Below are positions 11,740 through 23,454 of a DNA stretch of 64,000 bases, piece by piece (position 1 is the stretch's first letter; each line of letters begins with the position of its first letter). The translations under genes were made by a program, and so were the position numbers. The stretch lies in assembly GCF_010015445.1 (NCBI RefSeq), contig NC_053119.1:4164788-4228787 (forward strand), in the 5' to 3' direction. The notes below the pieces were generated by a model. That model was not told the origin of the DNA. It searched no databases and was given only the letters and a program-made list of their open reading frames with translations. The stretch comes from Perca fluviatilis. Lineage: Eukaryota > Chordata > Actinopteri > Perciformes > Percidae.

Positions 11740-13050
11740 GGGTCCGTTCCAGGTAGGAGGTTTAACAAACTCTGAGTCTAACCCTGATGTCTGAGTTGAT
11801 TTACCCTGAGATGGGAAACTCTGAGTTTTCGGTTCCAGAACAGCTGATATGAGTTGGTTCAATCAACTCGGAGTATGTTCACTCAGGGTTACGCGCGTGC
11901 ACAAAAGGCAGTATGAATGGAGCCATGATTCTACGATTCACCATGGTAACAACCACAAACAAACGGGTCGGGCGGAAATACTCATGCGCACAAACAGCGC
12001 GGTTTGAACATGTGTTTCGTTAAAAAGCAAGACAGCCGGCTGCTGCTGCAAAAGAGAGAGAATTGGTGTGGGAGAAAATTGTTGCTCGAGTCAATGCGTA
12101 GCTACACATTCACAGTGTATTAATTTCATATTTAATCACAGTTAACTTATAATATTACTGGTGAAAACTGGAATTGTATTAGGCCTACACCTATAATTTC
12201 ATTTAGGTGCAATCCTGTGGGCGAAAAAGTAAACTATACTAATCCCATTCTGAGGCTGCAGCACCATGATCATTAACAGAACTATAATGTATAATGATGT
12301 ATTTCTTTTAATGGCTCTACTGTCCAGGGAACACTACAAAAAGTTTAAAAAACGTTTCAGAGCGAAGTCACACTTTTCTGATTGCTCTGCATACAGTGGC
12401 GTAGCCTAGCTACTATTAGCCTACAGTATGATCCGCTACACTGTTGTTAAGAAAACTGCTGTTTGCAAAAACGTAATGCGATACAAAGAATCTGCTGGGA
12501 TGTTAAAGCCTGTCCACGATGGTTGATGTTAGTGATATGAGGACGAATAAGGTATCTACATATCTAATGGACTGTGATAAAAAATACCTCTCAAATCGGT
12601 TATGTGGAAATGAAAATACATCTATAGTCGGGACTCAATACGCACGGGTAAAACTCTGTGAATTAATACAGCTTTTTCATCAATGGGATCGCGACAAAGG
12701 ACGTGGACATGTTTGGAGAAAAAAAAACGTTTTATAATCTGCCAAATATAAACCAATACGTTTTTTATTCATGCAGATAAAACTGCATTAATATGCGCCT
12801 GATACAGACTGAATGAATGAATGAGGAAATGAGTTTCTCCTCCCTCTCAGTGGGAGGAGACTGAGAGAAACTCGAGGTTTCTTGAAGAAAACCTGCTCCC
12901 GACCAGGTTAGGTTCACAGACTCAGTTACCATAGTAACTGACTCCGAGGTTAAGTTACCTCTCTTTCTGGAACGGAAAACCCAGAGTTTCCCCCATCTCA
13001 GGGTTAACCAACTCAGAGTTTTTACTAAACCTGCTTTCTGGAACGGGCCT
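11740..13050. mobile_element. Non-autonomous Harbinger-like element
   Basis: Left end GGGTCCGTTCCAGGTAGG, right end inverted AGGCCCGTTCCAGAAAGC, with a further ACTCTGAGT repeat just inside each end. Flanks are CTG on the left and CAG on the right. It lies inside a repeat that is present without it at 36.84-36.95 kb. The 72-residue open frame at 12519-12737 has no recognisable domain. Confidence 0.6.
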
Positions 13051-13110
13051 CAGCAGTAACCATTTTAAACACTGGCTGTCAGTATTACGTATTGCACCTT
13101 TAACAAATAA

Positions 13111-14294
13111 TTATTTCTCCCCTGTGTGGATGCTCAAGTGTCTTTTCAGATATTGCTTTAGCGCAAATCGTTTACTACAAACTGAGCAACAAAATGGTTT
13201 CTCCCCTGTGTGGACAGGCAAGTGTGTTTTCAGATGTTGCTTGTGTGCAAATCTTTTATCACATACTGAACAGCTAAATAATTTCTCCCCAGTGTGGGAA
13301 GTCAAGTGTCGTTTCAGATGTTGCTTTAGTGCAAATCTTTTACTACAAACTGAACAACTAAATGTTTTTTCCCCCGTGTGGACAGCCAAGTGTTGTTTCA
13401 GATGTTGCTTTTGTATGAATCTTTTACTACAAACTGAGCAACTAAATGTTTTTTCCCCCGTATGGACAGCCAAGTGGGGTTTCAGATGTTGCTTTTGAGT
13501 GAATCTTTTACCACAAACTGAACAACTAAATGGTTTTTCCCCTGTGTGGATTCTCATGTGTTTAACCAAATTGCCAGGCTGACAGAAACTTGCTTTACAA
13601 ACTGAGCAGGTGGAACATTTTTCTTCTGAATGAACTTTCATGTGAGTTGTTAAGGTCTTCTTCAGAAGGTATCTTTTACCACAAACTGAGCAACAAAATG
13701 GTTTCACTCCTGTTTGGACTCCAGAGGGTTTCTGCAGATGTTTTTTGCGGCCAAAGATTCCAGCACATTCAGAGGAGCTAACTGATGTGTTTACAGTGTT
13801 ACATTTCACATCACTTACAGCTACTTCATTGTTTTGCAGAGGGTTTAAACCTGACTGAGGTTCCCTAGTCTCCTCCCAGTCTGCACTGTCATTAGTCTCA
13901 GGTTCAGAGGAGTCTGAAGTCTTGTCATGAGTAGCTGGTTGTAAAAGACTATCTGGATCTGAGTTCCTGGCTGGTTCTGGTCCTCCCCAGTCCTCTCCAT
14001 CAACTTCTGTTCTCTCTGCATCTCTGTTCTCTTCAGTTTGGCTTTCATGAAGCTGTGAGGACTGAGCTTTCTCTCCATCATCTTCGTCACTCTTCACAGG
14101 GACAGAAGTGAGTGGGAACTTGATATCAGCCTCCTCCAGCCCTCGAAGCTGTTCTCCCTCCTGACTGGTCCAGAGTTCCTCCTGTTCCTCTTTAATGTGT
14201 GGGGGGGGCTCTGGGTCCTCCTGGTCCAGACTGGAGCTCCACTCCTGCTGCTCAGGGGGAACCTCTGCTTTAACCACTGACAGCTGCTGGACAT
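13111..14294 (-). CDS. C2H2 zinc-finger protein, last exon (gene B, VQQL family)
   Basis: Open last exon of a probable nuclear DNA-binding protein. The acceptor TTCTTCTCCTCAG precedes 14294; the exon adds 393 residues, so with a 64-codon first exon (nearest upstream on this strand is 19608-19800) the product would be about 458 residues. Order: [18 protein letters not shown] block, [20 protein letters not shown], acidic Ser/Glu-rich linker, then seven fingers (about residues 262-458) joined by HTGEK linkers. Finger helices (-1,2,3,6): LKTT, QGNK, QQHP, QQHQ, LQHR, HQHT, LQYR; five share a KQ-H/Y-LK core, showing recent array expansion. Translation stops right after the last HTGEK at a TAA next to a TTAA-type repeat, so the array appears cut short compared with the copies ending HVKSHKC. 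Role as a sequence-specific regulator is inferred from the family. Confidence 0.88.
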
Positions 14295-14924
14295 CTGAGG
14301 AGAAGAATCAAATACATGCACACAGAGAAAACTGTTAGAAAACTAATTTCATAATCTTTAGTATGTTTTATATATTAATTATGTTTTATGTTCATTTCTG
14401 GGTTATGCATTTACCTAAGGGAAATTAAGTTTAACTTTTAAATAAAGATTACTTTATTTGTCCCGAGGGAAATTTGTCTTGGACATACAGGCTGCAACAT
14501 AAAACTACATACAATAAGTCTTAATAAGTTATTTTTGAGTATAAGAGAAGATGACCCTACTTCTCACTTAATTTACAACCTTTTTATAATGATTTTATGG
14601 TCTGTTCTTCAATACAGCATGATGTTAATTTTGTAAATTATGGTTCCATTTATTTTAAACTAGACCATAAGCCGTACATGCTGATGAACGGTAGCTACCG
14701 GATGTCTGCGTTTACACACAGGTGAAACAAACCAGAGACCTAGGGAATTTAGGAGATGTATGGCTTTCCTAGATATATTAACATTATACAGGGGATTTCT
14801 AGACAATTACCAGAACAGAAGGGTGTACAGAAGTGTATAGGACAGAATATATCAGTATCAGTATAAGTTATTGTAAATGTACAGCTTCTCACTTGTGGGA
14901 GTTCTCAATTGAACCAACAAGCCA
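14295..14924 (-). other. Spacer between last exons B and D
   Basis: Holds the intron-type sequence in front of exon B, a LINE 3' tail (TACTTTATTTGTCCCGAGGG near 14450) and a segment matching 62690-62880 in inverted orientation. No additional coding sequence seen. Confidence 0.5.
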
Positions 14925-15301
14925 CTATTTCGTCTGAATTTTTTTCCATGTTTTGCAAGAATATGACTTCTCACCTGTGTGGATTCTCAGGTGTTTCTTC
15001 AAACCTGAATTATATTTTAACTCTTTCCCACATTTCACATAAAATAGCTTACCTGTTTGAGTATTGCTGTGAATCTCTGACATGTTAGTGTTGTTTACGA
15101 TGTTACTGTGACGAAAGGTATCAGTCTCCTGCTTCAGTACAAGCTGCTCTCCCTCCTGACTGGTGCATAGTTCCTCCTGTTCCTCTTTAATCTGTGGAGG
15201 CTCTGGGTCCTCTTGGTCCAGACTGGAGTTCCTCTCCTGAATACAGAGCTGCTGGTCAGAGAGAACCTCCTCCTCGTTACAGACATGTTGCTGTGGGAGC
15301 T
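14925..15301 (-). pseudogene. ELPQQ-family zinc-finger last exon (D), truncated
   Basis: Begins after a CCCTACAG acceptor with ELPQQHVCNEEEVLSDQQ, then [39 protein letters not shown], and one degenerate finger (YVKCGKELKYNSGLKKHLRIH, first zinc Cys lost). A 2-base deletion relative to the exon at 17.2 kb turns the second finger's CKTC into CKTW and leads to a stop 377 bases into the exon. The inverted copy at 62252-62628 has the same deletion and the same length. It has no ATG of its own and depends on an upstream exon. Confidence 0.75.
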
Positions 15302-16260
15302 CTGTAGGGACAGATAAAAGAAATAGGATACCACTATTATTGGAGAAAAGAACAGAACATCTGTTCTCTTTTTCTTGAGAACATAGACTGTAAAAATAAT
15401 GAATGGAGCTTCAGGGGGCTAAAAAGTGAAGCCAATGCTCAAGCTCATTAAAGCTGCATTCTATCAAATTTTCAGCAGGGGGCGACTCCACTGGCCCCAA
15501 AAATAAGTCTGATCTATAAGAGTATAAGAGAAAATGACCCTACTTCTCACTTAATTTACAACCTTTTCATAATGACTTTATGGTCTCAATCGCTAGTTTC
15601 AAGTCTTCTTCAATACAGCAGCATGATGTTAATTTAGTAAATTATGGTCCTATTTATTTAGAAATAGATGATAAACCAGGGGATGATTTAAGGCCTGGCT
15701 ACACAGTCACCTGTCAATCAGGACTGAGGCTTAGGCTGTGTTTAGACTAGACCGCACAATGCAGCTTCATTTCACAGAGAAAGAAAGAGAAGGACAGGCT
15801 GTGCTTCGTTGTTTGGCAAACAGTCAGGTGCCACACAAACTCCTCGGCAGTTCAGTGCTTTTTTACCCTCATAGTGTTTCAACATTTTCTTGTGGCAGCG
15901 ATAGAGGCAGTGATGTTTCCTGTTCTCACACTGCCTCAAAATGGACTGACAAGTCTGATCTACGCTTACATGATAGGCAACCGTAGCTTTTTTTTCTTTC
16001 AGTCTTCCCCCACTGCGGCCCCTGATGCACATTCATTAAAAATTATTGGAAAGACCTGTGTTTTGGCTGCACTGTCTGACGGCAGACACAGGAAATGAAT
16101 GCACACTTAGCGATGCTAACCACGGCACTGGGTACATTAAAATAGACCTGATCTTGTTTTTGAGTGCTGTACATATTTTCAACTTAAACTTTGACCCTCT
16201 TACTTGGTTTTCACATCATCAAAGTTAATTGGAACAAATTTTGTCTCCGGAAAAAGTACA
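15302..16260. other. Left arm of inverted duplication
   Basis: Non-coding flank of exon D that recurs inverted at about 60180-60785, 62173-62251 and 59036-59074. An ORF at 15738-15986 is not conserved in phase with any domain. No gene seen. Confidence 0.55.
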
Positions 16261-17018
16261 ATGGCACTCATAAGTTTATGAACCCATGCTAAAGTCGACT
16301 AAAAAGAGCAATAAAAAAAATAATCTTTTGGAAGTTGATCTTAATTCCTTAATTTAATTTTTTTTTTTAAATCCAACCTTTAAGGACACCAATTTTCTTT
16401 GTGAATGAATAATGTATCGTAAATAAATAAACGTTCTTCCTTAAAATACAAGGGGCATAAGTCAGATTTATATTTTTTAAGGCAAGTTATTTCATGGATC
16501 CAGGATAGTATGCATCCTGATAAAGTTCCCTTGGTCTTTGGAATTAAAATAGCCGCCCCACATCATCACATACGCTTCACCATACCTAGAGATTGGCAGG
16601 GGTACTTTCCATTAAATCATCTCTGAATGCAAATCAAACCAACTATTAGGCTAACTGAAATAAAACCATGCCAATATCTAGGTATGGTGAAGGGTATGTA
16701 ATGATGTGGGGCTATTTTAATTCCAAAGGCCAAGGGAACTTTATCAGGATGCATATTACCATGGATACTATGCATCTTGATAAAAAGATGATAGAGATAT
16801 GATTTAGGAGTGTACTTACTTATGCCCCCTGTATTTTAAGGAAGAACATTTATTTATTTACAATACATTATTCATTCACAAAGAAAATTGGTGTCCTTAA
16901 AGGTTGGATTTTTCCTCATTTTTTTAATTAAGGCATTAAGATCAATTTCCAAAAGATAATTTCTTATTCCTTTTTTTAGTCAACTTTAGCATGGCTTCAT
17001 AAACTTATGAGTGCCACT
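16261..17018. mobile_element. Long inverted-repeat element, Tc1/mariner-like ends
   Basis: Begins TGGCACTCATAAGTTTATGA and ends with its inverse (TCATAAACTTATGAGTGCCA). The arms are about 360 bases each, with matching internal stretches such as AAAATTGGTGTCCTTAAAGG. No transposase. Incomplete relatives lie at 37760-38300 and 58684-59035. Confidence 0.7.
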
Positions 17019-17155
17019 CTGTCTCAGAATTTGGTAGCACCTTGCCAACCAAAAAGTTAGCAGATTTTCTATTTACTTTCGTACATGCTGATGTACAGCA
17101 GTTCCCGGAGGTCCGCATTTACCCACAGGTAAAACAAACCAGAGACCTAGGGAAA

Positions 17156-17697
17156 TTAGAAGATGTAGAGGGTGTAGAGAAGTGTATAGCACAGAATATA
17201 TATAAAAGTATAAAAGTTCTTGTAAATGTACAGCTTCTCACCTGTGTGAGTTCTCAATTGGACCAACAAGCCACTATTTTGGCTAAAATCTTTTCGACAT
17301 GTTTTGCAAGAATAACCCTTCTCACCTGTGTGGACTATCAGGTGTCTCTGCAATGCTGATTTATATTTTAAGTCTTTCCCACATGTGTCACATATGAAAG
17401 ACTTTTTACTTATTTGAGTATTAGGGTGAATCTCTGACATGTTAGTGTTGTCTACGTTGTTACTGTGACTTCTGCTCTTTAGTCGTCTCTTCTTTGGTTC
17501 TGTCTCTGCATTTCCAGTTGATCCTGAGTCTCCATGCTTGCTTCCTTTCTGATCTTGGCTCTCAGCTTCATGAGAGTTGTGAGAGAGGAGCTGGTGGTCA
17601 CGGTTTGCTTCTGATACCACAGAGGTTATAACTGGCATGTTGAGCTCCTGGTCAGAGAGAACCTCCTCCTCCTTACAGACATGTTGCTGTGGGAGCT
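17156..17697 (-). CDS. Short zinc-finger protein, last exon (gene C, ELPQQ family)
   Basis: Open exon of 179 residues after a CCCTCCAG acceptor. It begins ELPQQHVCKEEEVLSDQ, then an HQLLSHNSHEAESQDQKGSK segment, a basic patch (EPKKRRLKSRSHSN, a plausible nuclear-localisation signal), and two fingers. The first, CDTCGKDLKYKSALQRHLIVH, has Leu at the usual Phe position. The second, CKTCRKDFSQNSGLLVQLRTH, has Gln for the first His, so it may not bind zinc. After HTGEK the frame runs into hydrophobic non-finger sequence before stopping. Joined to the first exon at 19608-19800 (phase 1, HRA-E-LPQQ) it would give about 244 residues. Compared with usual family members it is short and likely weakened, but it is the only ELPQQ exon here without a frameshift. 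Confidence 0.75.
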
Positions 17698-18615
17698 CTG
17701 GAGGGACAGACAACAAAAGAAATAGGATACTACTGTTACTGTAGAAAAGACCAGAACACTTGCTCTCTTTTTCCTGAGACCATAGACTGTAAAAAATAAT
17801 GGACGGAGCTTCCAGGTAAGAAAAGTGGAGTCAATGCTGAAGCTCATTAAAGCTTTATTCTCTCCAATTTCCATTTTTCAGTTTTATAGAAGTCTAGAGA
17901 AAATTACACTATTTCTCACTTAATTTATTACTCAGTAAACATCATCATAATGACTTTATGGTCTCAATCGCTAGTTTGGTCCCATTTATTTTATGTAAAG
18001 GATTAAGCAGGGGATGTTTCAGGACCTGTCAAACAGCACAGAGCCTTTAATTATTGTAAAATCAAAAATTTAAATCAGATATGTTAAACAGATTTGTCCC
18101 ACACAGTACAGGGATAAACTGAATAGTCCAGGTGATATGTTCACTTTTTCATGAAAGCATTGAATTGGTACACACAGTTTGGAGCCCTGAACATTTTCAG
18201 AAATGGAGCCATCGCAAAAATGCTTTGTGGCGGCCATTTATCCTTCCACTGTTACCAAATTATTAAACTTTATTGCATCATATCTCCTGAACCAAACATG
18301 AAAACACACAATAGGTTCTGTCTACCCCGATGTTTTTACGGTCAACAATTAGTTGGACCTAAGACCTATAACTGAATAGATATTTATTTATTAAATATAA
18401 GGACCAGTTGTTGATGTGTTATAACTTGGGGCCCTCCAGTTTGGGAACCATTGTTGACAGGGTTAATGAACAAAAGGATTACATGTTTAAAACTCTTCAC
18501 CACTGGTTCACAACCTTTTTGGTCTGAGGTCCCCCCACAGTCCTGTCAAATGAGCTCACATACCCCTTCATAAATTCCCAAAGTATGCACTAAGGATACT
18601 GTTGACAATAAAGTG

Positions 18616-18659
<44 letters not shown>

Positions 18660-19607
18660 TCCAATTGTGTAATTATTCATTATATAAAAGTGAATATTGT
18701 TATTTTTTCATACTTGTTGAATTGTAAATATTTAGGTTGGTTTGGTTTGTAATCCTACCACTATATCTACCTAAAGTGAGACTGAATGTTTTAACCATTA
18801 ATCCATTACTTTCAGCTAACCATTTAAGCTGCTTATGCAGTACTTTCAGGTTACTATTATAACCCTTTCTCCACTTCCTTTAGCTACTCATTAGAACTAT
18901 TTGGTACTACTTATTACCAGCTATTTATTTCTACTATTTATTCATTACTTTTAGCTAAACTTCTGTGCTCGCTTGCTTTCTAGTCTTCATTCACTCCTAC
19001 ATAACTGCAACCTCTATTGTTTACACGTTGTAACGTTGCTGTAATATTCTATCAAATCATAATTTGAATTTTTTAAATCAAAATTAGTTAACCTTCTCTA
19101 TGATCTTTCCATAAACCCCTTGCAACAGCTTAACTAACCCTTTGTTGGGATTCAGTGTTTTAGACAACAAAGGCTTGTAGCCAGAAGGGCATTATATTTT
19201 CATGTTTCTCAACATCATTAAATCAGCTCATTGTGAGACAGAACAACCTTTCAAACACAAGGTGACAGCACCGCTGCACCGAAAGCAAATGGCACGTTGG
19301 CACAGTTGCTGATCAAATATAAAACTATATACATCATCAAAACAAATAGTGCTTGTGTCAATTTTTACCTTCCAAAAAAGTTACGTTAGTGGCTGTAGTG
19401 CTCCTAGTAAAACAAAGTTAGTCTGGAGCCCTGAACTGGCTTTTGGCTGACCTGTCTGCACTTTAGTTTTACGTAGGCTACTTACTTTGTAATTTGAGAA
19501 CATGGTTTGATTAACCAGAATGACAGGGGCCCTGAAAGTTTACCCATATGGGTCTGATGTCAGTTTAACCAGAGTGTGAACAGAGAGAAGAAGTAAAGGT
19601 AACAAAC
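17698..19607 (-). other. Intron of gene C with repeats
   Basis: Phase-1 intron between first exon b and last exon C. Contains hAT-like debris (GGTTCACAACCTTTTTGG near 18511 and GTTTGGGAACCATTG near 18438) and a LINE-type AATAAAGTGCTATCTATC tail running into (TATC)n. No further exon seen. Confidence 0.5.
18616..18659. repeat. (CTAT)n microsatellite
   Basis: Eleven tetranucleotide units directly after GACAATAAAGTG, i.e. at a LINE 3' tail. Confidence 0.95.
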
Positions 19608-19800
19608 CTGCTCTGTGTAACCGAAGCTGAGGGTTGAAAACAGCGTCCAGTAGTTTCTGTTGTCGCTCGTTCTTCTCTTTTGAACGACAAAGTTCCTCCT
19701 CGTACTCTGCTATCGTTCTTTCAAACAGCCCAAATATCTCTTCAGCAGCCGCAGTTAGTCGCTGCTCCACCAACGCTCTCAGCATTTGGACTTTAGTCAT
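19608..19800 (-). CDS. First coding exon b of minus-strand zinc-finger genes
   Basis: 193 bases, opening MTKVQMLRALVEQRLTAAAE and ending LDAVFNPQLRLHRA before a GT donor at 19607-19606. The middle reads EYEEELCRSKEKNERQQK, the CRSKEKNERQQ subtype also found at 42392-42584. An in-frame ATG 16 codons upstream is disfavoured because the other copies do not share it. It is the nearest upstream first exon for last exons C, D and B. Its 5' flank (19801-20000) matches that of 42.2-42.4 kb, inverted. The conserved segment is predicted to be a coiled coil; its function is not known to me. Confidence 0.85.
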
Positions 19801-20804
19801 TTTCACACGACAGAAACTTTTCCTCCGAACAAACTCCGTCAAAAACACAATTTGCTCTCCTTCAAACTGTGTTGCTAACCAGCTAGCATGCTAAGCTAGC
19901 GTTGATAATTTTTTAGCTACCGGGAGATGAGGTAAAACATTCAGGAAGAAGGTGAGCAGCACAAAGTCCATTCAGATTCAGACAGGTTTATCCGGAACAA
20001 CAGCTCTGATGGATCAGTGCTGTTGGAGCTCACACACACTTCCTCAGCACAACAAACCGACTCCGCTGTTTCTACTCACGTTAGACACCGTATTGCTCAA
20101 AGAGTAACATCCGGTTCTGCTGCAACTTGGTGGTTAACCTTCAAATTAAAAGGTCTTAAGCTTGACCTACAACCAACGTGACCTAAATTTAGCAACGGTT
20201 AAAATATAATTTATGGTAAAATCAGACTAAACAATAACCTATACGTTAAATAAAAGTTATTTTTAAATATAGATTTGTGTAGCAGAACAGAATGTACAGG
20301 ATTCAAGGATTAAACTAACATGAAAATACTGCCTACATGTTAAGGTATCAGTAATAATAATACAATAATATACTAAACCGTATGAAATAACATTCAAATG
20401 CGATATTCTGCTGCAGAAGCATCATAACTTCGCAACTTTTATTGTGAAGAATCAGTACCGGAAGCACTTTTACTTACCGTGGCTAACTTGAGCAGTTAGC
20501 GTAGCGTGGTAGCTGGAAGTAGACTGATCAGCCACACAGCGGTAGTAGGAGAGACTATTGGATAGAGACCAAACTATATGTTTCATGGACCCACAATGTC
20601 CAGATAAACCTGTCTGAGTGGACTCTGTGCTGTTCCCTTTATTAAAAAAAAAAAAAACATTTAAATTATCTTCTGGTGTCCGACGAAGCTTGTTAGCTAG
20701 TAGACAGACACGAACGTAACTTCGCAACCCAGCGCACTTCAGAGTGAGAAAACTGTTTTTTAACGGATTGTGTCTGAAGGAAACGTTTCTGTCATTGTGT
20801 GAAA
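19801..20804. promoter_or_regulatory. Putative bidirectional promoter between divergent first exons
   Basis: Only about 1.0 kb separates the start codons of first exon b (minus) and first exon c (plus). The left part is copied upstream of the exon at 42392 and the right part (20450-20760) upstream of the exon at 55125, so each half travels with its own gene. No TATA box is obvious. Promoter activity is inferred from position only. Confidence 0.35.
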
Positions 20805-20997
20805 ATGACTAAAGTCCAAATGCTGAGAGCGTTGGTGGAGCAGCGACTAACTGCGGCTGCTGAAGAGATATTTGGGCTGTTTGAACGAACGATAGCAGAG
20901 TACGAGGAGGAACTTGAGTTCAGTTCAAAAGAGAATCACCGACAACAGAAACTACTGGACGCTGTTTTAAACCCTGAAGTCCGGTTACACAGAGCAG
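20805..20997 (+). CDS. First coding exon c, plus-strand zinc-finger gene
   Basis: 193 bases, opening MTKVQMLRALVEQRLTAAAE and ending LDAVLNPEVRLHRA before the donor GT at 20998. It belongs to the EFSSKENHRQQ subtype, like 2676-2868 and the shortened 55125-55221. The ATG at 20805 is used; a longer frame starting at GTG 20799 is not a eukaryotic start. The next compatible last exon on this strand is 35863-36803, which would imply a 15-kb intron full of transposons. The intron start resembles that at 55222. Confidence 0.82.
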
Positions 20998-21356
20998 GTT
21001 GGTACAGCTTTATTGTTATTATACATCTAATCTGCTGGGAAACCAGTGGAGGAGGAAGTATTCACAACCGGTACTGAAGTAAATGTACAAACGAAACTGT
21101 TTGTATTCACAACCATAATTGAAGTAAAGTACGACCATAGACAGTAAAATAAATAAACAATGTGACGCCGTTGTTTTCCACGAAAACCAGTGAAGTATAG
21201 AGAGAGGGAGTTAGATTTTTAAGTGGCATGTGGCACGTGCCAGTGGCATGTACTTCCATATACCACTTGTAATTTACCTCTCGCCGGCCCCTCCCCCAAA
21301 ACGGCCATTGTCCAATCACACATCATAGCAACAGTTACTATGTGACTCCAAGCAAG

Positions 21357-21424
21357 ATGGTAAAGCGGTGCGCCCACGGCGTTTGTAAATCGGACACTAG
21401 ATACCCCGAGAGATTGTCTGGAGG
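21357..21424 (+). pseudogene. THAP-domain N-terminal fragment
   Basis: From an ATG this reads MVKRCAHGVCKSDTRYPERL, the start of a THAP zinc-coordinating DNA-binding domain (Cys-x4-Cys near the N-terminus, Tyr-Pro-Glu-Arg following). After about 23 codons the sequence switches to a Harbinger-derived segment (GGCAGCCTGAAAACTGG), so only the first part of the domain remains. Its host is probably a THAP-carrying transposon. Confidence 0.6.
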
Positions 21425-22281
21425 ATTCATTTGTACTAACGTGTTTACTATTTGGCAGCCTGAAAACTGGTATTAAAGGCTGTAGAAAGAATGCGGAATG
21501 AAAAAAGATCATGCGGTCAACAGTGTTGCCGTAATAAATCGGACTCCAGCTTAAGTTTATAGCCTACATCCTTGACACATGTATTCTGTAGTCCTAATAG
21601 TAATATACAGGCTTATATTGCAATCTCTTAGGCCTACATGTAGGTGTACTTATTGTAATGCGTGTGCAGGTTATATAAAGATAAATGCCCACAAACCGTT
21701 TCAACAGTAAGCGAGGATTTTATTCAATTCACAATAAGTTGTCCTAGTTGGCGATACAGGTGAGAACTTGTAATCACCTCAAAACAGTGGCATAAGTCTT
21801 AACACTGTGCCCCTTTAACACAAGAAAACAATGACACATTTAGAAATACAACAAATGCCAACAACACACCCATAACCTTCATAAACAAAGATGTGTACCT
21901 GTCTAAAATCAGCCACTCTAAACGATAGACGAGCCTCACCACATCCGCGCACCTTCACACTATACAATACAAACAAACGTTCACAATTCAGATAGCACCA
22001 CAGTATAAATAGCATATAAATAACATCATGCACATAACAGGATTTTCACATACCATTGATAAAACCTGAGTACCCAAGAGGAAGAAACTGCTCCACGCTG
22101 CCAGGTAATCAGTGTCCAACAAACATTACCCTCCAGCTGAGTTTGACGCTCCCTTATGCCGTCATCAGCAGCGTGCCCGGCTACCGTGCGCGTAACCACA
22201 CCTGTAGCGGCAGCGCCTCACATTATATTTAAATAAACACACAGTAGCTGAGTTTATGCAGTGTCTTTTTTTTTTTTTTAG

Positions 22282-22852
22282 TTAAAGCGCCCATATTATG
22301 CTCATTTTCAGGTTCATAACTGTATTTTAAGATTGTACCAGAATAGGTTTACATGGTTTAATTTTCAAAAAACACCATATTTTTGTTGTACTGCACAGCT
22401 CTCTCTCACTGCTGCAGATCCTCTTTTCACCTGGTTTCTGTTTTAGCTACAGAGTGAGACCTCTTTTCATCTTCTTCTTCTGTACAATCTTTGATTGCAC
22501 TCGCACATGCTCAGTAGCTCAGATGTAGATCATGTCAGCTAGCTAACTCTAGAGACAGTAAAAGAAAGCCTGTTTCTCCAACTTTGGTCAGTTACAAGGC
22601 AGGATCAGCTGGGAGACTTCTTCTAAATGAGGGCACACATGGAAGTAGTTCTTTTGTAGATTATGGTGAACTTGTGTGTGTTGTAGCAGTGCTTTGCTAT
22701 TGAGAACGACGTAGCATGCTAGCATTAGCGTTAGCATGCTAACGAGCTAACGGTTGTGGTTAGCCAGCTCATTTCGGACTGTGACCAGAGACACAAAAGA
22801 ACACCCCAAATCACCAGAAAAAGTGATTTTTTTCATAATATGGGCACTTTAA
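22282..22852. mobile_element. TTAA-flanked MITE (GCCCATATTATG family)
   Basis: TTAA plus AGCGCCCATATTATG on the left and CATAATATGGGCACT plus TTAA on the right. Inverted ends, no coding sequence. Inserted within the element spanning 21207-23685. Confidence 0.75.
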
Positions 22853-23454
22853 CATGTTAGCTAATGCTAGCTACATTAGCTGCTGTTGTGTTGGGTCTTT
22901 GAGCTCCCCAACTTTATTTTTCGTCAGTTTACAACAAAGTCGAACATTTGAATACATCCCTCCGCTGCGCACTGTAACCCCTTTTGCCTCGATCTGGAGG
23001 ATATCGCGGAGGTATTGCTCCAAAAAAGGTCACTGACACGCACGGGTATAACGCTACCTCTTCCCGTCATGGCAATCTGTCGCGCTGGTCGTGTTTGACC
23101 ATTTGTTTGTCGGACGTAGGAACAGTAACTAAGGGGGGCGGGGCTTGGCGAAAGGCTAATTGCGTATGAATTAACGCCATAGCGAGTAGTATGAAACGGC
23201 GAAAATCCGTTTAGGTACATTGGTTGGGGTGGAGGATGGGTAAAACACAGGACTATCAACCAGGAGAGCGGGATAGAGTCCCGCGATTGATATTTATTTT
23301 TCACGTTTGTTGTTTTCCTAACCCTAACACCGTTATTCTGTTTTCCTGAACGCAACCCGCGTGACACATAGCCTTGCGATAACACGCCACGTGGCTTTAT
23401 AAGTGGCACGTATATTTTAACGAAATGTTACGTTGTAAGTTATGTTTTAACTTT

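Noticed and set aside
12519..12737. 72-residue open frame inside a Harbinger-like element
   Set aside because: No similarity to nuclease or SANT motifs; length is within chance.
13124..13498. Opposite-strand open frames over the finger arrays (also 49816-50259, 63479-63736, 36521-36985)
   Set aside because: Antisense shadows of repeated fingers; the sense frame has zinc ligands and linkers.
15134..15334. Open frame SSHSNMSVTRRRFSL and similar frames at 17626-17874 and 62081-62419
   Set aside because: Out-of-frame readings of the ELPQQ exons; the acceptor and paralogues fix the other frame.
23205..23290. tRNA-like stretch with CGGGATAGAGTCCCG
   Set aside because: A single stem with a B-box-like sequence, but no matching A-box or acceptor stem.
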